Part shown: in pieces, positions 18,472 through 28,147 of the stretch
Layout: the number at the start of each line of letters is the position of its first letter
How positions within the stretch are numbered: the stretch's first letter is position 1
NCBI GenBank assembly: GCA_963851095.1
Contig: CAWKOX010000003.1
Span: forward strand, 1 to 64,000
Length of the DNA stretch: 64,000 nucleotides
Reading direction: 5' to 3'
Source: Oleispira sp963851095
GTDB lineage: Bacteria; Pseudomonadota; Gammaproteobacteria; Pseudomonadales; Oceanobacteraceae
Notes under the pieces: generated by a model
The model's input: only the letters and a program-made list of their open reading frames with translations
What the model was told of the DNA's origin: nothing
The model's database searches: none
Position numbers and translations under genes: made by a program

Positions 18472-20363
18472 TGGAATTATTTCTTTCTCAATTTCATTTA
18501 TTACGTCCGCTCTGGTTGTTAGCACTGATACCTAGCGTATTACTTTTTGTATTTTTACTAAAACGTCGACTCGCTTCTGCACGCTGGAATGGCATCATTG
18601 ACGAATCGCTGATGCCACATGTACTCGACCAAATGCCCAGTGAGCAATCTCGCTGGCCACTCTGGTTTATTTTATTTACTTGGGTCATCACCGCTATTGC
18701 CCTTGCTGGCCCTGCGTGGGAGCAGCTACCACAACCAATCCAGAAAAAAGAAGATGCCCTCGTGATCGTTATGGATATGTCGTTATCCATGGCCGCTCAA
18801 GATGTCAGCCCTAACCGCGCAACACGAGCGCGCCAAAAAGTAATCGATATATTAAAGCAACGTAATGAAGGCCTTACCGCTTTAGTCGTTTATGCGGGTG
18901 ACGCGTATACCGTAACCCCCTTAACCGACGACGCGGATACCATCATAAACTTGGTGCCGTCTTTATCGCCATTCATCATGCCAGCAATGGGCAGTCGCCC
19001 TGATAAGGCACTTGCCTTGGCCGATAAATTAATCATTGATGCCGGCTTAATACGCGCAAAATTTTTATTAATTACTGACGGTATTCAAACTAAAGATATT
19101 CGTCGTATCAAGAAAGTACTAGGCAGTAAGCAGCAACAGCTTTCAGTCTTAACACTAGGCACTGAAGAAGGCGCACCGATTGCGTTGCAAGACGGCGGCT
19201 TTAAACGTGATGGCCAAGGTAATATTGTTTTACCAAAACTTGATTTAGAGGTTATTAAGCAGCTTGCTAACGAACTAAATATCCATTGGCACCAAATGAG
19301 TTTTGATGATTCTGACTGGCACTATCTACTCGACGAGAATAGCCTTAGTGAAAAGAACCAAGGTTCTAATTCGCAAAGTATTATGAACGATACAAATACC
19401 TTAGAAAGACAATTCGATTTATGGGCTGATCAAGGATATTGGCTTATTTTTATTATCATTATTATTGCGGCATTATCATTCCGCCGAGGATGGCTATTGT
19501 CTATAGCATTCCTTATTACTCTTCAACCCGAAACCAGCTATGCCAGTTTATGGGACGATGCTTGGCAAACTAAAGATCAACAAGCTCAGCAAGTCTTTAA
19601 AACCGACCCAGCCAAGGCTGCAGAATTGTTTGAAGACCCAAATTGGAAAGCCTCTAGCTTATATCGTGCGCAAGAATTTGAACAAGCTTCTGAAATTCTT
19701 GCCTCTGAAATTGATGCGAATAAAGACGCCTTACCGGCTCAAAATGCTGAACGCTATTTTAACCGCGGCAATGCCCTCGCCCATGCGGGTGAACTAGAAA
19801 AAGCGATTGAATCTTATGAAAAAGCATTAGAACTGAATGAAGAATTCCCTGATGCTGAATTTAACAAGTCTTTGGTTGAGCAGCTGCTTCAACAAGAAAA
19901 AGAACAACAGCAATCAGATGAGAATCAGAACTCTGACGATCAGCAGGACTCAGACGAAAAGACAGAGTCTGATCAACAACAAGATTCAGATCAGAAAAAA
20001 TCAGATAATCAAGACCCTGATGATCAAAGCTCAGATCAGCAAGAGTCAGAGAATAACGATTCAAAAGAAGAAGAAAAAGAAAAAGAAAAAAGTGATGAAG
20101 ATTCTAAAGATGAAGATTCTAAAGATGAGCAATCAGCTGAGTCTGATAAAAATGAACAACAAACCGAAGAAGAAAAGCAAGCTGAGCAAGAAAGAAAGGC
20201 AAAGCAAGCTGAAGCTAAAGACAATATGTCTCGCGAAGAAAAACAAGCGTTAGAGCAATGGCTCAACCGCATACCAGATGACCCAGGTGGTCTATTGAAA
20301 CGTAAATTCTTATATCAATATAAACAACGTGATCATCAAGACGAAGGCGAAGTATCATGGTAA
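18471..20363 (+). CDS. BatB/BatC fusion: VWA domain, membrane helix, TPR, acidic tail
   Basis: A 630-residue protein that combines two Bat proteins. Residues 1-80 hold two membrane helices, and 90-270 a VWA domain (VIVMDMSLSMAAQDVSPNRA). A third helix lies near 320-335. A TPR pair follows (RYFNRGNALAHAGELEKAIE). From about 470 to 590 there is an extreme low-complexity tract of Gln, Asp, Glu, Lys and Ser, then a conserved tail (EQWLNRIPDDPGGLLKRKF). The start overlaps the batA stop by one base (TAATG). The charged tract is likely disordered and probably varies in length between strains. Confidence 0.88.
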   Translation: MELFLSQFHLLRPLWLLALIPSVLLFVFLLKRRLASARWNGIIDESLMPHVLDQMPSEQSRWPLWFILFTWVITAIALAGPAWEQLPQPIQKKEDALVIVMDMSLSMAAQDVSPNRATRARQKVIDILKQRNEGLTALVVYAGDAYTVTPLTDDADTIINLVPSLSPFIMPAMGSRPDKALALADKLIIDAGLIRAKFLLITDGIQTKDIRRIKKVLGSKQQQLSVLTLGTEEGAPIALQDGGFKRDGQGNIVLPKLDLEVIKQLANELNIHWHQMSFDDSDWHYLLDENSLSEKNQGSNSQSIMNDTNTLERQFDLWADQGYWLIFIIIIIAALSFRRGWLLSIAFLITLQPETSYASLWDDAWQTKDQQAQQVFKTDPAKAAELFEDPNWKASSLYRAQEFEQASEILASEIDANKDALPAQNAERYFNRGNALAHAGELEKAIESYEKALELNEEFPDAEFNKSLVEQLLQQEKEQQQSDENQNSDDQQDSDEKTESDQQQDSDQKKSDNQDPDDQSSDQQESENNDSKEEEKEKEKSDEDSKDEDSKDEQSAESDKNEQQTEEEKQAEQERKAKQAEAKDNMSREEKQALEQWLNRIPDDPGGLLKRKFLYQYKQRDHQDEGEVSW

Positions 20364-22027
20364 ATCAATTCACCACTTCAATGTTGCGCCCAATATTGGC
20401 ATTAGTATTCTTGCTGCTAACTCAAATAGCCTCGGCGGGCACCTTAACGGCTACCGTAGATCGTAAGCAAATCACAGAGAATGATAGCTTTCGCTTATTC
20501 TTACGATACGACGAACAAGTAGGTTATGGCCAACCAGATTTAACCGTATTAAAAAAAGACTTTCGAGTATTAAGTCAGCAGCGTTCAAATCAATTTCGGT
20601 CAATGAATGGAAAAACGGTTTCATTCACTGAATGGACGTTGATGCTATCTCCTATCAGAACAGGCACCTTGATCATTCCCGCAGTTGAATTTGATGGCCA
20701 GTTCAGCCAAGAAATACAAGTAACGGTAAACGAGCTTTCACAAACAGTAAAAGACCAAATAGCCAAAGAATTTTTCTTTGATATTGAAGTCGATCGTTCA
20801 AGCACCTACGTTCAAGCACAAATAATTTATACCGAAAAACTCTACTACAGCGTTAACCATGAAGATGCGACGCTATCAGAATTTAAAGTCACCGATGCAC
20901 ACGTCATACCGCTAGGTGATGTTCGTCAATACAATACCAATATTAATGGTCAACGCATGGGCGTATACGAACGCCGGTTTGCCATTTTTGCAGAAGAAAG
21001 TGGGGAGCTTGTTATCCCCGGACAAAAATTCACGGCCAATATTGTTAATTCATATAATCGCTGGAGCCGAGGCCGCCCGGTTTCGGTTGTTGCCCAGCCA
21101 ATTCGTATTAACGTTGAGTCAACGCCTTCTACTTACCCTCAAGCACCTTGGTTACCCAGCCAACAACTCACTATTTCTGACCGATGGAGTAAATCTTATA
21201 GCGAATGGCAAGTGGGCGAACCCGTTACTCGAACCATCACGTTGAATGCCCGCGGTCTTTCAGGTAGTCAATTACCAAGCATCGATTTAACCCAAGTAGA
21301 TGGCTTAAAATACTACCCTGATCAATCTGACCACAACGATAAAACCGATACCCAAGGTATTTATGGCTTCTTACAACAATCCATTGCTATTGTTCCGACA
21401 CAAAGCGGCCGAGTGACCATTCCAGAAATGCGCATTCCTTGGTGGAATTTAGAAACGAATCAACTTGAATATGCTATTTTACCAACCCAAACCATCACGG
21501 TTGCGGCTGCAAGCACGGTATTAAAAGACAAAAATACAATAGAAAACGATAAAGCTGCTGCGCCTTCAATTTCTTCTGCCGCCACCACACATTCTGGTGA
21601 TGGCTATTGGATAGCGGCAACCTTGTTATTATTATTAACCAATATTATTACTGCTTTTCTATTATGGCGTCGCCAAGACAAGGCCATTGATAAAACGCCA
21701 GGCACTGTACCAACCTCTAGCAAAGATAAGTTACGCCAGGTAAAAAAGGCTTGTCAGAAGAATGATCCTCTTATTATTCGCCAGACATTGAAAGAATGGT
21801 CCCAGCAAGAGCTTGGCATTAGCGCAATGGATCAGCTAGGCCAACAACTGAATAGTATTGCCCTGAGTAATAGTTTGAATGAACTGGAAAGCGTACTTTA
21901 TCAAAACAGTGAAAATAGCGCGTTTAATGGGCAGATGTTATGGAATAATCTATCCCAAGCCATTAAGAAAATGCAGACTAGTCGCCCGACGAATCAAGCG
22001 GAATTGAGCCCTTTATATACAAAATAG
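20357..22027 (+). CDS. batD: BatD family protein
   Basis: A 556-residue protein with a signal peptide (LALVFLLLTQIASAG). It has Ig-like beta domains beginning LTATVDRKQITENDSFRLFL, a membrane helix near 415-433 (WIAATLLLLLTNIITAFLLW), and a cytoplasmic helical tail. The pattern, including the N-terminal "tenD" segment, is that of BatD. It begins seven bases before the end of the batB/C gene and closes the operon. The partner of BatD is unknown; presence with MoxR and the VWA proteins implies a periplasm-spanning complex. Confidence 0.88.
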   Translation: MVNQFTTSMLRPILALVFLLLTQIASAGTLTATVDRKQITENDSFRLFLRYDEQVGYGQPDLTVLKKDFRVLSQQRSNQFRSMNGKTVSFTEWTLMLSPIRTGTLIIPAVEFDGQFSQEIQVTVNELSQTVKDQIAKEFFFDIEVDRSSTYVQAQIIYTEKLYYSVNHEDATLSEFKVTDAHVIPLGDVRQYNTNINGQRMGVYERRFAIFAEESGELVIPGQKFTANIVNSYNRWSRGRPVSVVAQPIRINVESTPSTYPQAPWLPSQQLTISDRWSKSYSEWQVGEPVTRTITLNARGLSGSQLPSIDLTQVDGLKYYPDQSDHNDKTDTQGIYGFLQQSIAIVPTQSGRVTIPEMRIPWWNLETNQLEYAILPTQTITVAAASTVLKDKNTIENDKAAAPSISSAATTHSGDGYWIAATLLLLLTNIITAFLLWRRQDKAIDKTPGTVPTSSKDKLRQVKKACQKNDPLIIRQTLKEWSQQELGISAMDQLGQQLNSIALSNSLNELESVLYQNSENSAFNGQMLWNNLSQAIKKMQTSRPTNQAELSPLYTK

Positions 22028-22080
22028 TATAAAGAGCTGTGTAATAACACGAATTAAATACCAGCACAGTACGTTGCCCT

Positions 22081-22131
22081 CTAATACCCAAGCTAGCTGA
22101 AACCCATCAGCTAGGCTTGATTAGGTATTAG
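22081..22131. terminator. Long hairpin between batD and thioesterase gene
   Basis: CTAATACC-CAAGC-TAGCTGA pairs with TCAGCTA-GGCTTG-GGTATTAG around a short loop. It lies between convergent genes but lacks a clear T run, so termination is likely rather than certain. Confidence 0.6.
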
Positions 22132-22156
22132 GGGCTAATTGAATGCAGTATAACGT

Positions 22157-22705
22157 TTAGTGATTCGCCGAAGAGTATTCCCGTTTAGCAATGGCTAAAC
22201 GCTTCCACAATTCCATGTGCTCAGGCAAAGCTTCTGGTGCGCGAGTGATGCCTAAAAGCTTCGCGACTTCTTGCGGTAGAGCCTTTTTACCCTGCTGTAG
22301 AAAGATCCCCTTAACCAAGCCATACGCATGAATTTTCCCATCTGCAATAAAGCGCTGTTCAAGATAGACATACTTGTCATCCCAACCCAAGTAACGGCTT
22401 TCTACGTGGAATTTTTTTCCTACTCGTATCTCACGGATATAACCCATCTCGATACCCGCCACAATAAAATTGAGCTTTTCTTTTAACATTACATCCCAGG
22501 TATCAGTCTGTAATGGATGATCCCAACGAGCTCGTTCCATAAAAACCATGTAACGGGAGTTGTTAATATGCATATTAAAATCGATATCAAACAGCCCTAC
22601 TCTAAAATCACGCTTAATAGCACTCATAAACGGCTGTGACTTGTAGCGTTTGCTCAATTCATTTCGCTTATTCAACACAATACAACGTAATATTTCGCGG
22701 ATCAT
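22157..22705 (-). CDS. Acyl-CoA thioesterase-like protein (hot-dog fold, THEM6/4HBT type)
   Basis: A 182-residue protein. The segment KRDFRVGLFDIDFNMHINNS followed by RYMVFMERARW is the 4HBT pattern with the D-x-N-x-H-x-N-N signature of the THEM6-like group. Such enzymes hydrolyse acyl-CoA thioesters, but the substrate cannot be read. It is monocistronic and convergent with the bat operon. A shorter start at MSAIKRDF (residue 27) is possible. Confidence 0.75.
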   Translation of the reverse strand: MIREILRCIVLNKRNELSKRYKSQPFMSAIKRDFRVGLFDIDFNMHINNSRYMVFMERARWDHPLQTDTWDVMLKEKLNFIVAGIEMGYIREIRVGKKFHVESRYLGWDDKYVYLEQRFIADGKIHAYGLVKGIFLQQGKKALPQEVAKLLGITRAPEALPEHMELWKRLAIAKREYSSANH

Positions 22706-22948
22706 AAACAGTCAACTCGGAAGTAACAAAATTTAAAGTGGCGCATTTTAGCCTAATCGCGGCATTTGTCACCCTTCGTAACCGCTTTCATTTCTAATTT
22801 GATCACTTGCATCGATTTATTATCTAAATCATCAATTAATTTTTACCTTAAATCACACCTTATATTCGCCCAATTATCTGCAATTTCTTGAGAGATTCGC
22901 TTTTTCAGACTATTACTTAAGTAATGACATCTTCGGCGAACCAATATC

Positions 22949-23326
22949 ATGGCACTTCCTGTTTTAATTTGTGACGACTCAAGTTTTGCGCGCAAACAGA
23001 TGAAACGAGCACTTCCAGACAACTGGGATATCGATTTAACCTTTGCTACAAATGGCCTTGAAGGCGTTGAAGCCATTCGTAAAGGTCTTGGTGAAGTTGT
23101 GTTTTTAGATTTAACCATGCCTGAAATGGACGGCTACGGCGTATTAGAAGCCATCCGCAAAGAAGACCTGCCCGCGATGGTTATTGTTGTATCGGGTGAC
23201 ATTCAACCAGATGCTCAAGAACGAGTAAAAAAACTAGGCGCTATGGCCTTTATAAAAAAGCCCATCGATAAAGAAAAAGCGACTCAAATTTTGACCGAGT
23301 TTGGTATTTTATCGGGAGAAGTTTAA
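22949..23326 (+). CDS. CheY-like single-domain response regulator
   Basis: A 125-residue receiver domain without an output domain. The acidic pocket (ICDDS), phospho-acceptor Asp (VVFLDLTMPEMDGYG), conserved Ser (VVVSGD) and Lys (AFIKKPID) are all visible. It is the first gene of a three-gene operon with a CheC-like phosphatase and a diguanylate cyclase; its stop overlaps the next start by one base. It is probably dephosphorylated by its neighbour. Confidence 0.88.
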   Translation: MALPVLICDDSSFARKQMKRALPDNWDIDLTFATNGLEGVEAIRKGLGEVVFLDLTMPEMDGYGVLEAIRKEDLPAMVIVVSGDIQPDAQERVKKLGAMAFIKKPIDKEKATQILTEFGILSGEV

Positions 23327-23946
23327 TGGGGGCTACTGCTGTGAAGACGTTAATAAGTGAAGACCAACGAGACTGCTATCAAGAGATCACTAACGTGGCA
23401 ATGGGCCAAGCTGCCGACCGCCTCGCAAGATTATTGAACGTCTACGTTATTCTCCCTATTCCCAAAGTGAATATGATTAGCTCTAGTGAGCTACAAATGG
23501 CACTCGCTGATACATCAAGCAATAAAAATGTTTCAGCAGTTTGCCAAGGCTTTATAGGATCAGGAATCGCAGGCGAAGCACTGCTTGTTTTTAACGATGC
23601 GAGCTTCTCTGACCTTGCGCAACTGATGAATTATAAAGGCCCCCTTGATACTCATGGCGAACTTGAATTACTGATGGACGTCAGCTCCGTACTTATTGGT
23701 GCATGCATTCAAGGTATCGGTGAACAGTTAGAAATAACGTTTAATCAGGGGCATCCTGTCGTATTAGGACAGCATTGCCAAGTGGATGATCTTATTAAAT
23801 CAGGGAATCATCAATGGAGCCAAACCTTAGCCATTGAAATCAACTACAAAATTGAAAACATGAACATAAACTGTGATTTGCTATTACTTTTCACAGAAGA
23901 TTCTGTTGCTAAAATTAATCAGCAAGTCGACTATTTATTAGACTAA
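23326..23946 (+). CDS. CheC-like chemotaxis phosphatase
   Basis: A 206-residue protein of the CheC/CheX group, which dephosphorylates CheY-type regulators. The first active-site helix is present as EITNVAMGQAADRLARLL, with the Glu and Asn pair. The second expected helix (ELLMDVSSVLIGACI) has Asp and Ser where Glu and Asn are usual, so only one site may work. GGGAG lies seven bases before the ATG, which overlaps the receiver gene stop. The gene order implies that its substrate is the adjacent receiver protein. Confidence 0.8.
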   Translation: MGATAVKTLISEDQRDCYQEITNVAMGQAADRLARLLNVYVILPIPKVNMISSSELQMALADTSSNKNVSAVCQGFIGSGIAGEALLVFNDASFSDLAQLMNYKGPLDTHGELELLMDVSSVLIGACIQGIGEQLEITFNQGHPVVLGQHCQVDDLIKSGNHQWSQTLAIEINYKIENMNINCDLLLLFTEDSVAKINQQVDYLLD

Positions 23947-23961
23947 GGGATCAATACTCGT

Positions 23962-24939
23962 ATGACCAAAGCAAGCTTTGAATTTGCAGAAATGCACTGG
24001 CTAATGGATGTACTGCAAAGTATTGATGTAGGCTTAGTAATTTTAGACAGAGACTACAAAATACAGCTATGGAATGGTTTTATGGAAAATCATAGCGGCC
24101 TGAGCCCCAATGATGTTCATGATAAACCTTTATTTGGATCGTTCAGTGAAATTCCTGAAACATGGTTTCGTCAAAAAGCTGAACCCGTGTTTGAACTTAA
24201 AACGCGGACATTCACTATTTGGGAACAACGTCCTTACTTATTTAAGTTCAAAAATTATCGGCCAATTACCGGCCGCGCTGCCAATATGTTTCAAAACAGC
24301 ACGATTATTCCACTGGAATCCATTGATGGCTCGGTTAAACATATCTGTTTAATCATTTACGATGTTACCGATATTGCAATTAATAAAGAAGATCTGACGA
24401 AAGCGAATGGAAACTTAGCCTATTTAAGCCAAACCGATAGTCTCACAGAGCTATTTAATCGTGGTCATTGGGAAGAAGAATTTCAGCGAGAGCATAAACG
24501 CTGTATACGCTCAAATAACCCCAGCTCATTAGTCATGTTTGATATTGATCACTTTAAAAATGTGAACGATAACTATGGGCATCCGGCAGGTGATGAAGTT
24601 ATTAGAACTCTCGCCTCTATTGTGAGGCAAACGGTCAGAGAAACTGACATTTGTGGACGCTATGGTGGAGAAGAATTTACCATATTGCTTATCGATACTG
24701 ACGCACAATCTGCCGCACTGTTCACCGAGCGCTTACGGAAAAAAGTAGATGATTTAATCGTTAAGACTGACAATCACGATATCAAATTTACCATCAGCTC
24801 AGGTATTGCCGAATATTCACCCAACTTTAAAAGACATGGTGATTGGATTGAGGCGGCCGATAAAGCCCTGTATCACTCAAAAGAAAATGGTCGAAATCGC
24901 ACAACCATTTTTCAGAATAAACCGCCTCAGTCGCTATAG
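23962..24939 (+). CDS. Diguanylate cyclase with PAS domain
   Basis: A 325-residue protein with an N-terminal PAS domain (about 10-145; WLMDVLQSIDVGLVILDRD, ending in CLIIYDVTDI) and a C-terminal GGDEF domain (about 155-320). The active site reads RYGGEEF, a functional form, and an inhibitory I-site RETD lies five residues before it. The product would be cyclic-di-GMP under feedback control. No membrane helix is seen, so it is cytosolic. It forms one operon with the receiver and the CheC-like gene. Confidence 0.9.
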   Translation: MTKASFEFAEMHWLMDVLQSIDVGLVILDRDYKIQLWNGFMENHSGLSPNDVHDKPLFGSFSEIPETWFRQKAEPVFELKTRTFTIWEQRPYLFKFKNYRPITGRAANMFQNSTIIPLESIDGSVKHICLIIYDVTDIAINKEDLTKANGNLAYLSQTDSLTELFNRGHWEEEFQREHKRCIRSNNPSSLVMFDIDHFKNVNDNYGHPAGDEVIRTLASIVRQTVRETDICGRYGGEEFTILLIDTDAQSAALFTERLRKKVDDLIVKTDNHDIKFTISSGIAEYSPNFKRHGDWIEAADKALYHSKENGRNRTTIFQNKPPQSL

Positions 24940-24987
24940 CGCCCCTAATCGGATACGGTTTAGCCAGAGAACACCTCACCAGATAAT

Positions 24988-25033
24988 AAAAGTAAGCCGT
25001 GGGAAAAATAATATTACCCCACTACTTACTTTT
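24988..25033 (+). terminator. Hairpin after the diguanylate cyclase operon
   Basis: AAAAGTAAG-CCG-TGGG pairs with CCCAC-TA-CTTACTTTT around an A/T-rich loop and ends in TTTT. Confidence 0.65.
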
Positions 25034-25136
25034 AATAGCACTTATTTTATAAAAATTGCTTCTAGAAACATCCACTCTCTTTGATCATATTTTGCTATGA
25101 TAAGCAGATTCAACGCATCATAGGATTTTCACTAAA

Positions 25137-26969
25137 GTGGCTAGTTTTAAACTCAGAGACTACCAACAAGACGCCGTCTCTGCGACCCTAAAGCACTTTA
25201 GAAAAAGCAATGAACCCGCGGTCATCGTCTTACCGACAGGCTCAGGAAAGAGCTTGGTCATTGCTGAACTTGCACGTTTAGCGAAGCGGAAGATTCTTAT
25301 ATTAACTCACGTTAAAGAACTCGTTGAGCAGAATCACCAAAAATACGAGAGCTACGGGCTAACGGCGGGCATCTATTCGGCAGGCTTAAAGAAAAAAGAG
25401 AATCAATATCAGGTTACTTTTGCCAGCATTCAATCTGCCGCGAGAAACTTACAAGATTTTGGGCAACAGTATTCATTGATCATTATTGACGAATGCCACC
25501 GCGTCAATATGACTTCAAACAAGGATTCCGTCGAAAAAGAAAATCAAAAAGAAAAGGAAGAGCGTTTAAATCAATATCAGAAAATCATTCAACACCTAAA
25601 AGCCTCTAACCCAGATATTAAATTACTCGGTTTAACCGCAACACCCTATCGCCTAGGGATGGGGTGGATTTACCGCAAGCACTATCGAGGTATCGTTCGA
25701 AGTGAAGCCCCTCGCCCTTTCGAACACTGTATTTACGAATTACCTCTGCGCTACTTAATCAAGCGTCAATACTTAACCGAACCCAAGCTGATTGATGCCA
25801 CAATCGAACATTATAATTTTAGTAGCCTTAAAGAGAATGCCAACGGTGACTATAATGTCTCTGAACTAAATGAGCTGTTAGATAAAAACCACCGCGTAAC
25901 TCAAGGAATCATTGAGCACGTTATAGAGCTTGCCAAAGACCGCCAAGGCATCATGATATTCGCAGCAACGGTTGATCATGCAAAAGAGATTTATAGTTAC
26001 TTACCGGCTGAAGAAACTGCCCTCATCACAGGGGCAACAGATAATGCCGACCGTGATCAGTTAATTAACGCGTTCAAACAAAAGCATATAAAATTCTTGG
26101 TTAATGTTTCAGTATTAACAACCGGTTTCGATGCGCCCCACGTTGATATGATTGCTATATTGCGCCCAACTCAATCGGTTAGCTTATATCAGCAGATTAT
26201 CGGTCGTGGTCTGCGTTTATCAGATAATAAAAAAGACTGCCTGGTTATAGATTACACCGGCAATGACTTCGACCTTTATCAACCAGAAGTAGGCGAAAAG
26301 AAACCCAATAGCCAAAGTCAGCCCGTACAAGTCCCTTGCCCTAGTTGCGAATTTCCAAACATATTCTGGGGGATTTGTGATGATGATGGCCACCTTGTTG
26401 AGCATTATGGCCGCCGTTGCCAAGGGTTAATTGAAGATAGCATTACTTCAAAATCTGTCTCACAAGCGGCTTCAGCTTCCAATCAACATCAATGTGATTA
26501 TCGCTTTGTCTTTAAAGAATGTCCGCATTGTGGATCAGAAAACGATATTGCGGCTAGAACCTGTTTGCAGTGCAAATCGGTTTTAGTTGACCCTGATGAA
26601 ATGCTTAAAAAAGCGCTGCAATTAAAAGATGCTAAAGTTCTACGCTGCGCAGGCACAAGCCTTCAAGAACAAGATGGTAAATTAAAAGTTATTTATCACG
26701 ATGAAGAAGGCAGTGAACTGAGCGAATGGTTTGATTTTAACAAGAAGAACCAGCTTGCACTGTTCAATCAGATTTTTTCTCAGCGTCTAAAAATAAACCT
26801 ATCGACAACTGAAAATATTGAAATTACTCATTTGGACCAAGCACTTAAAATTGCAGACTATATCCCTAGCCCAGACTTTGTTATTGCACGAAAGCAAAAG
26901 TATTATTGGAAGATAAAAGACAGAATATTTGATTACCAAGGTCACTATCGAAAAGCGAATCAGCTATAA
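25137..26969 (+). CDS. radD: RadD/YejH-like superfamily 2 helicase
   Basis: A 610-residue ATPase of the RadD family, which in E. coli helps RecA-dependent repair. It starts ASFKLRDYQQDAVSATLKHF, with Walker A PTGSGKS, DEAH-type box as DECH, motif III LTATPYR and motif VI QIIGRGLRLS. A C-terminal zinc-binding region contains CPSC, CPHC and CLQC pairs near residues 400-490, as in RadD. The start codon is GTG. No neighbour suggests a specialised role. Confidence 0.9.
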   Translation: MASFKLRDYQQDAVSATLKHFRKSNEPAVIVLPTGSGKSLVIAELARLAKRKILILTHVKELVEQNHQKYESYGLTAGIYSAGLKKKENQYQVTFASIQSAARNLQDFGQQYSLIIIDECHRVNMTSNKDSVEKENQKEKEERLNQYQKIIQHLKASNPDIKLLGLTATPYRLGMGWIYRKHYRGIVRSEAPRPFEHCIYELPLRYLIKRQYLTEPKLIDATIEHYNFSSLKENANGDYNVSELNELLDKNHRVTQGIIEHVIELAKDRQGIMIFAATVDHAKEIYSYLPAEETALITGATDNADRDQLINAFKQKHIKFLVNVSVLTTGFDAPHVDMIAILRPTQSVSLYQQIIGRGLRLSDNKKDCLVIDYTGNDFDLYQPEVGEKKPNSQSQPVQVPCPSCEFPNIFWGICDDDGHLVEHYGRRCQGLIEDSITSKSVSQAASASNQHQCDYRFVFKECPHCGSENDIAARTCLQCKSVLVDPDEMLKKALQLKDAKVLRCAGTSLQEQDGKLKVIYHDEEGSELSEWFDFNKKNQLALFNQIFSQRLKINLSTTENIEITHLDQALKIADYIPSPDFVIARKQKYYWKIKDRIFDYQGHYRKANQL

Positions 26970-27037
26970 AACAGATTATTCGATAAAGAGTAATCCTCAC
27001 ACAGAAAATAAACGTAGCTGGCGGCTAAAGTTTGATT

Positions 27038-27871
27038 TTATTGATAATGATAAAAATTATAGTGCTTTAATAATGCACGATACTCATCACTGCTTTTAAA
27101 TGATTCTAGTTCTTTCGCAAAGAGTTTCGCAATATTTTTTAATTGGCTACTATTTTTTTTAGCCCGTGAAAAGGCAATGTATTGCGGGTCTGAACCAACT
27201 GCAGGAGTAAGGGCAACGATACCGTCAAAAAAGCCTTGCTCTTTGAAACCTAACAATTCTTGATAACTTATCATCACCAAGTCATTCTTCTTAGATTTCA
27301 AATTTCTTTCTAAGGCTTTAAAATTACTGACAGTATCACGCTGTAAATCTTTCTTAGAATCGAAATACTCGCCATAACTATATCCGTCTTCGACACCGAT
27401 AATATAGTCGCCTAAACCTGTAAGACTATGATCAAAATTAAACTCCTGCGCTCGCTCTTCTAGTGCAATAAATACCCATTTAGCATCCGAAAGAATATTT
27501 CCAGCATAATAATAAGCAAATTCTGATCGCTCTTTTGTATACCCAAAATAGCTAATCGCATCAATATCACCCGCGGTGAATGCTTTAAGTGCCTTTCCCC
27601 AAGGAAGGGAGATAAATTCAACCTCGATACTAAGCTGAGCAGCGGCGTGGTTAATCAAGTCGATATGAAGGCCTGTTAATTTACCGTCCTGAATCATTTC
27701 TAGCGGAGCGTAATTACCAATACCACGGGCTATCGTTATTTTATTAATAGGGGGTGAAGCGATAGAATGAACAGACTCGCTTTCAGAAGCAAAAGCAGAG
27801 GATAGGTTTAATAAGATCGCACAGATTTGCAGTGCAAAAAATTGAATTATAAAGAATAGAAGAGTTCGCAT
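27038..27871 (-). CDS. Periplasmic solute-binding protein, family 3 (amino-acid type)
   Basis: A 277-residue protein with a signal peptide (FFIIQFFALQICAILLNLSS then AFA). A type II periplasmic fold follows: LEMIQDGKLTGLHIDLINHA, VEFISLPWGKALKAFTAGDID and YFGYTKERSEFAYY. Such proteins bind amino acids or act as sensors. No ABC permease or ATPase is adjacent, so it may be an orphan of the type common in marine gammaproteobacteria. I take MRTLLFF (27871) as start; an upstream ATG at 27931 would give a non-canonical leader. Confidence 0.75.
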   Translation of the reverse strand: MRTLLFFIIQFFALQICAILLNLSSAFASESESVHSIASPPINKITIARGIGNYAPLEMIQDGKLTGLHIDLINHAAAQLSIEVEFISLPWGKALKAFTAGDIDAISYFGYTKERSEFAYYYAGNILSDAKWVFIALEERAQEFNFDHSLTGLGDYIIGVEDGYSYGEYFDSKKDLQRDTVSNFKALERNLKSKKNDLVMISYQELLGFKEQGFFDGIVALTPAVGSDPQYIAFSRAKKNSSQLKNIAKLFAKELESFKSSDEYRALLKHYNFYHYQ

Positions 27872-28147
27872 AGAGAAACAGCTGTTTCTATGGTTAACGA
27901 AAAACGAGCCCCTCATCCAGCTAAAAGCCATATTCCTTACCCTTTGCGTTGTATATATGGGTTACAGCTTACTCAATACCTAGCATTTCAACAACGCTAG
28001 TTTGGTAAACTAACATCCTTGAGCTTTCATTACTCCCCACAATAAAATCAAACCAAGGTGGCTCACAAAAGAAACCACCCTAATCAATCTTAACAATACT
28101 CGAGTTTTAACGCTTTATGCCTGTTTCAAATCCTGCCTACTTCAGAC

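Noticed and set aside
19837..20253. A long plus-strand frame rich in Lys/Ile inside the batB/C gene
   Set aside because: It is an out-of-frame shadow of the low-complexity acidic tract, without a ribosome-binding site.
25081..25110. TTGATC and TATGAT as a radD promoter
   Set aside because: The spacing is only nine bases, which is not compatible with sigma70.
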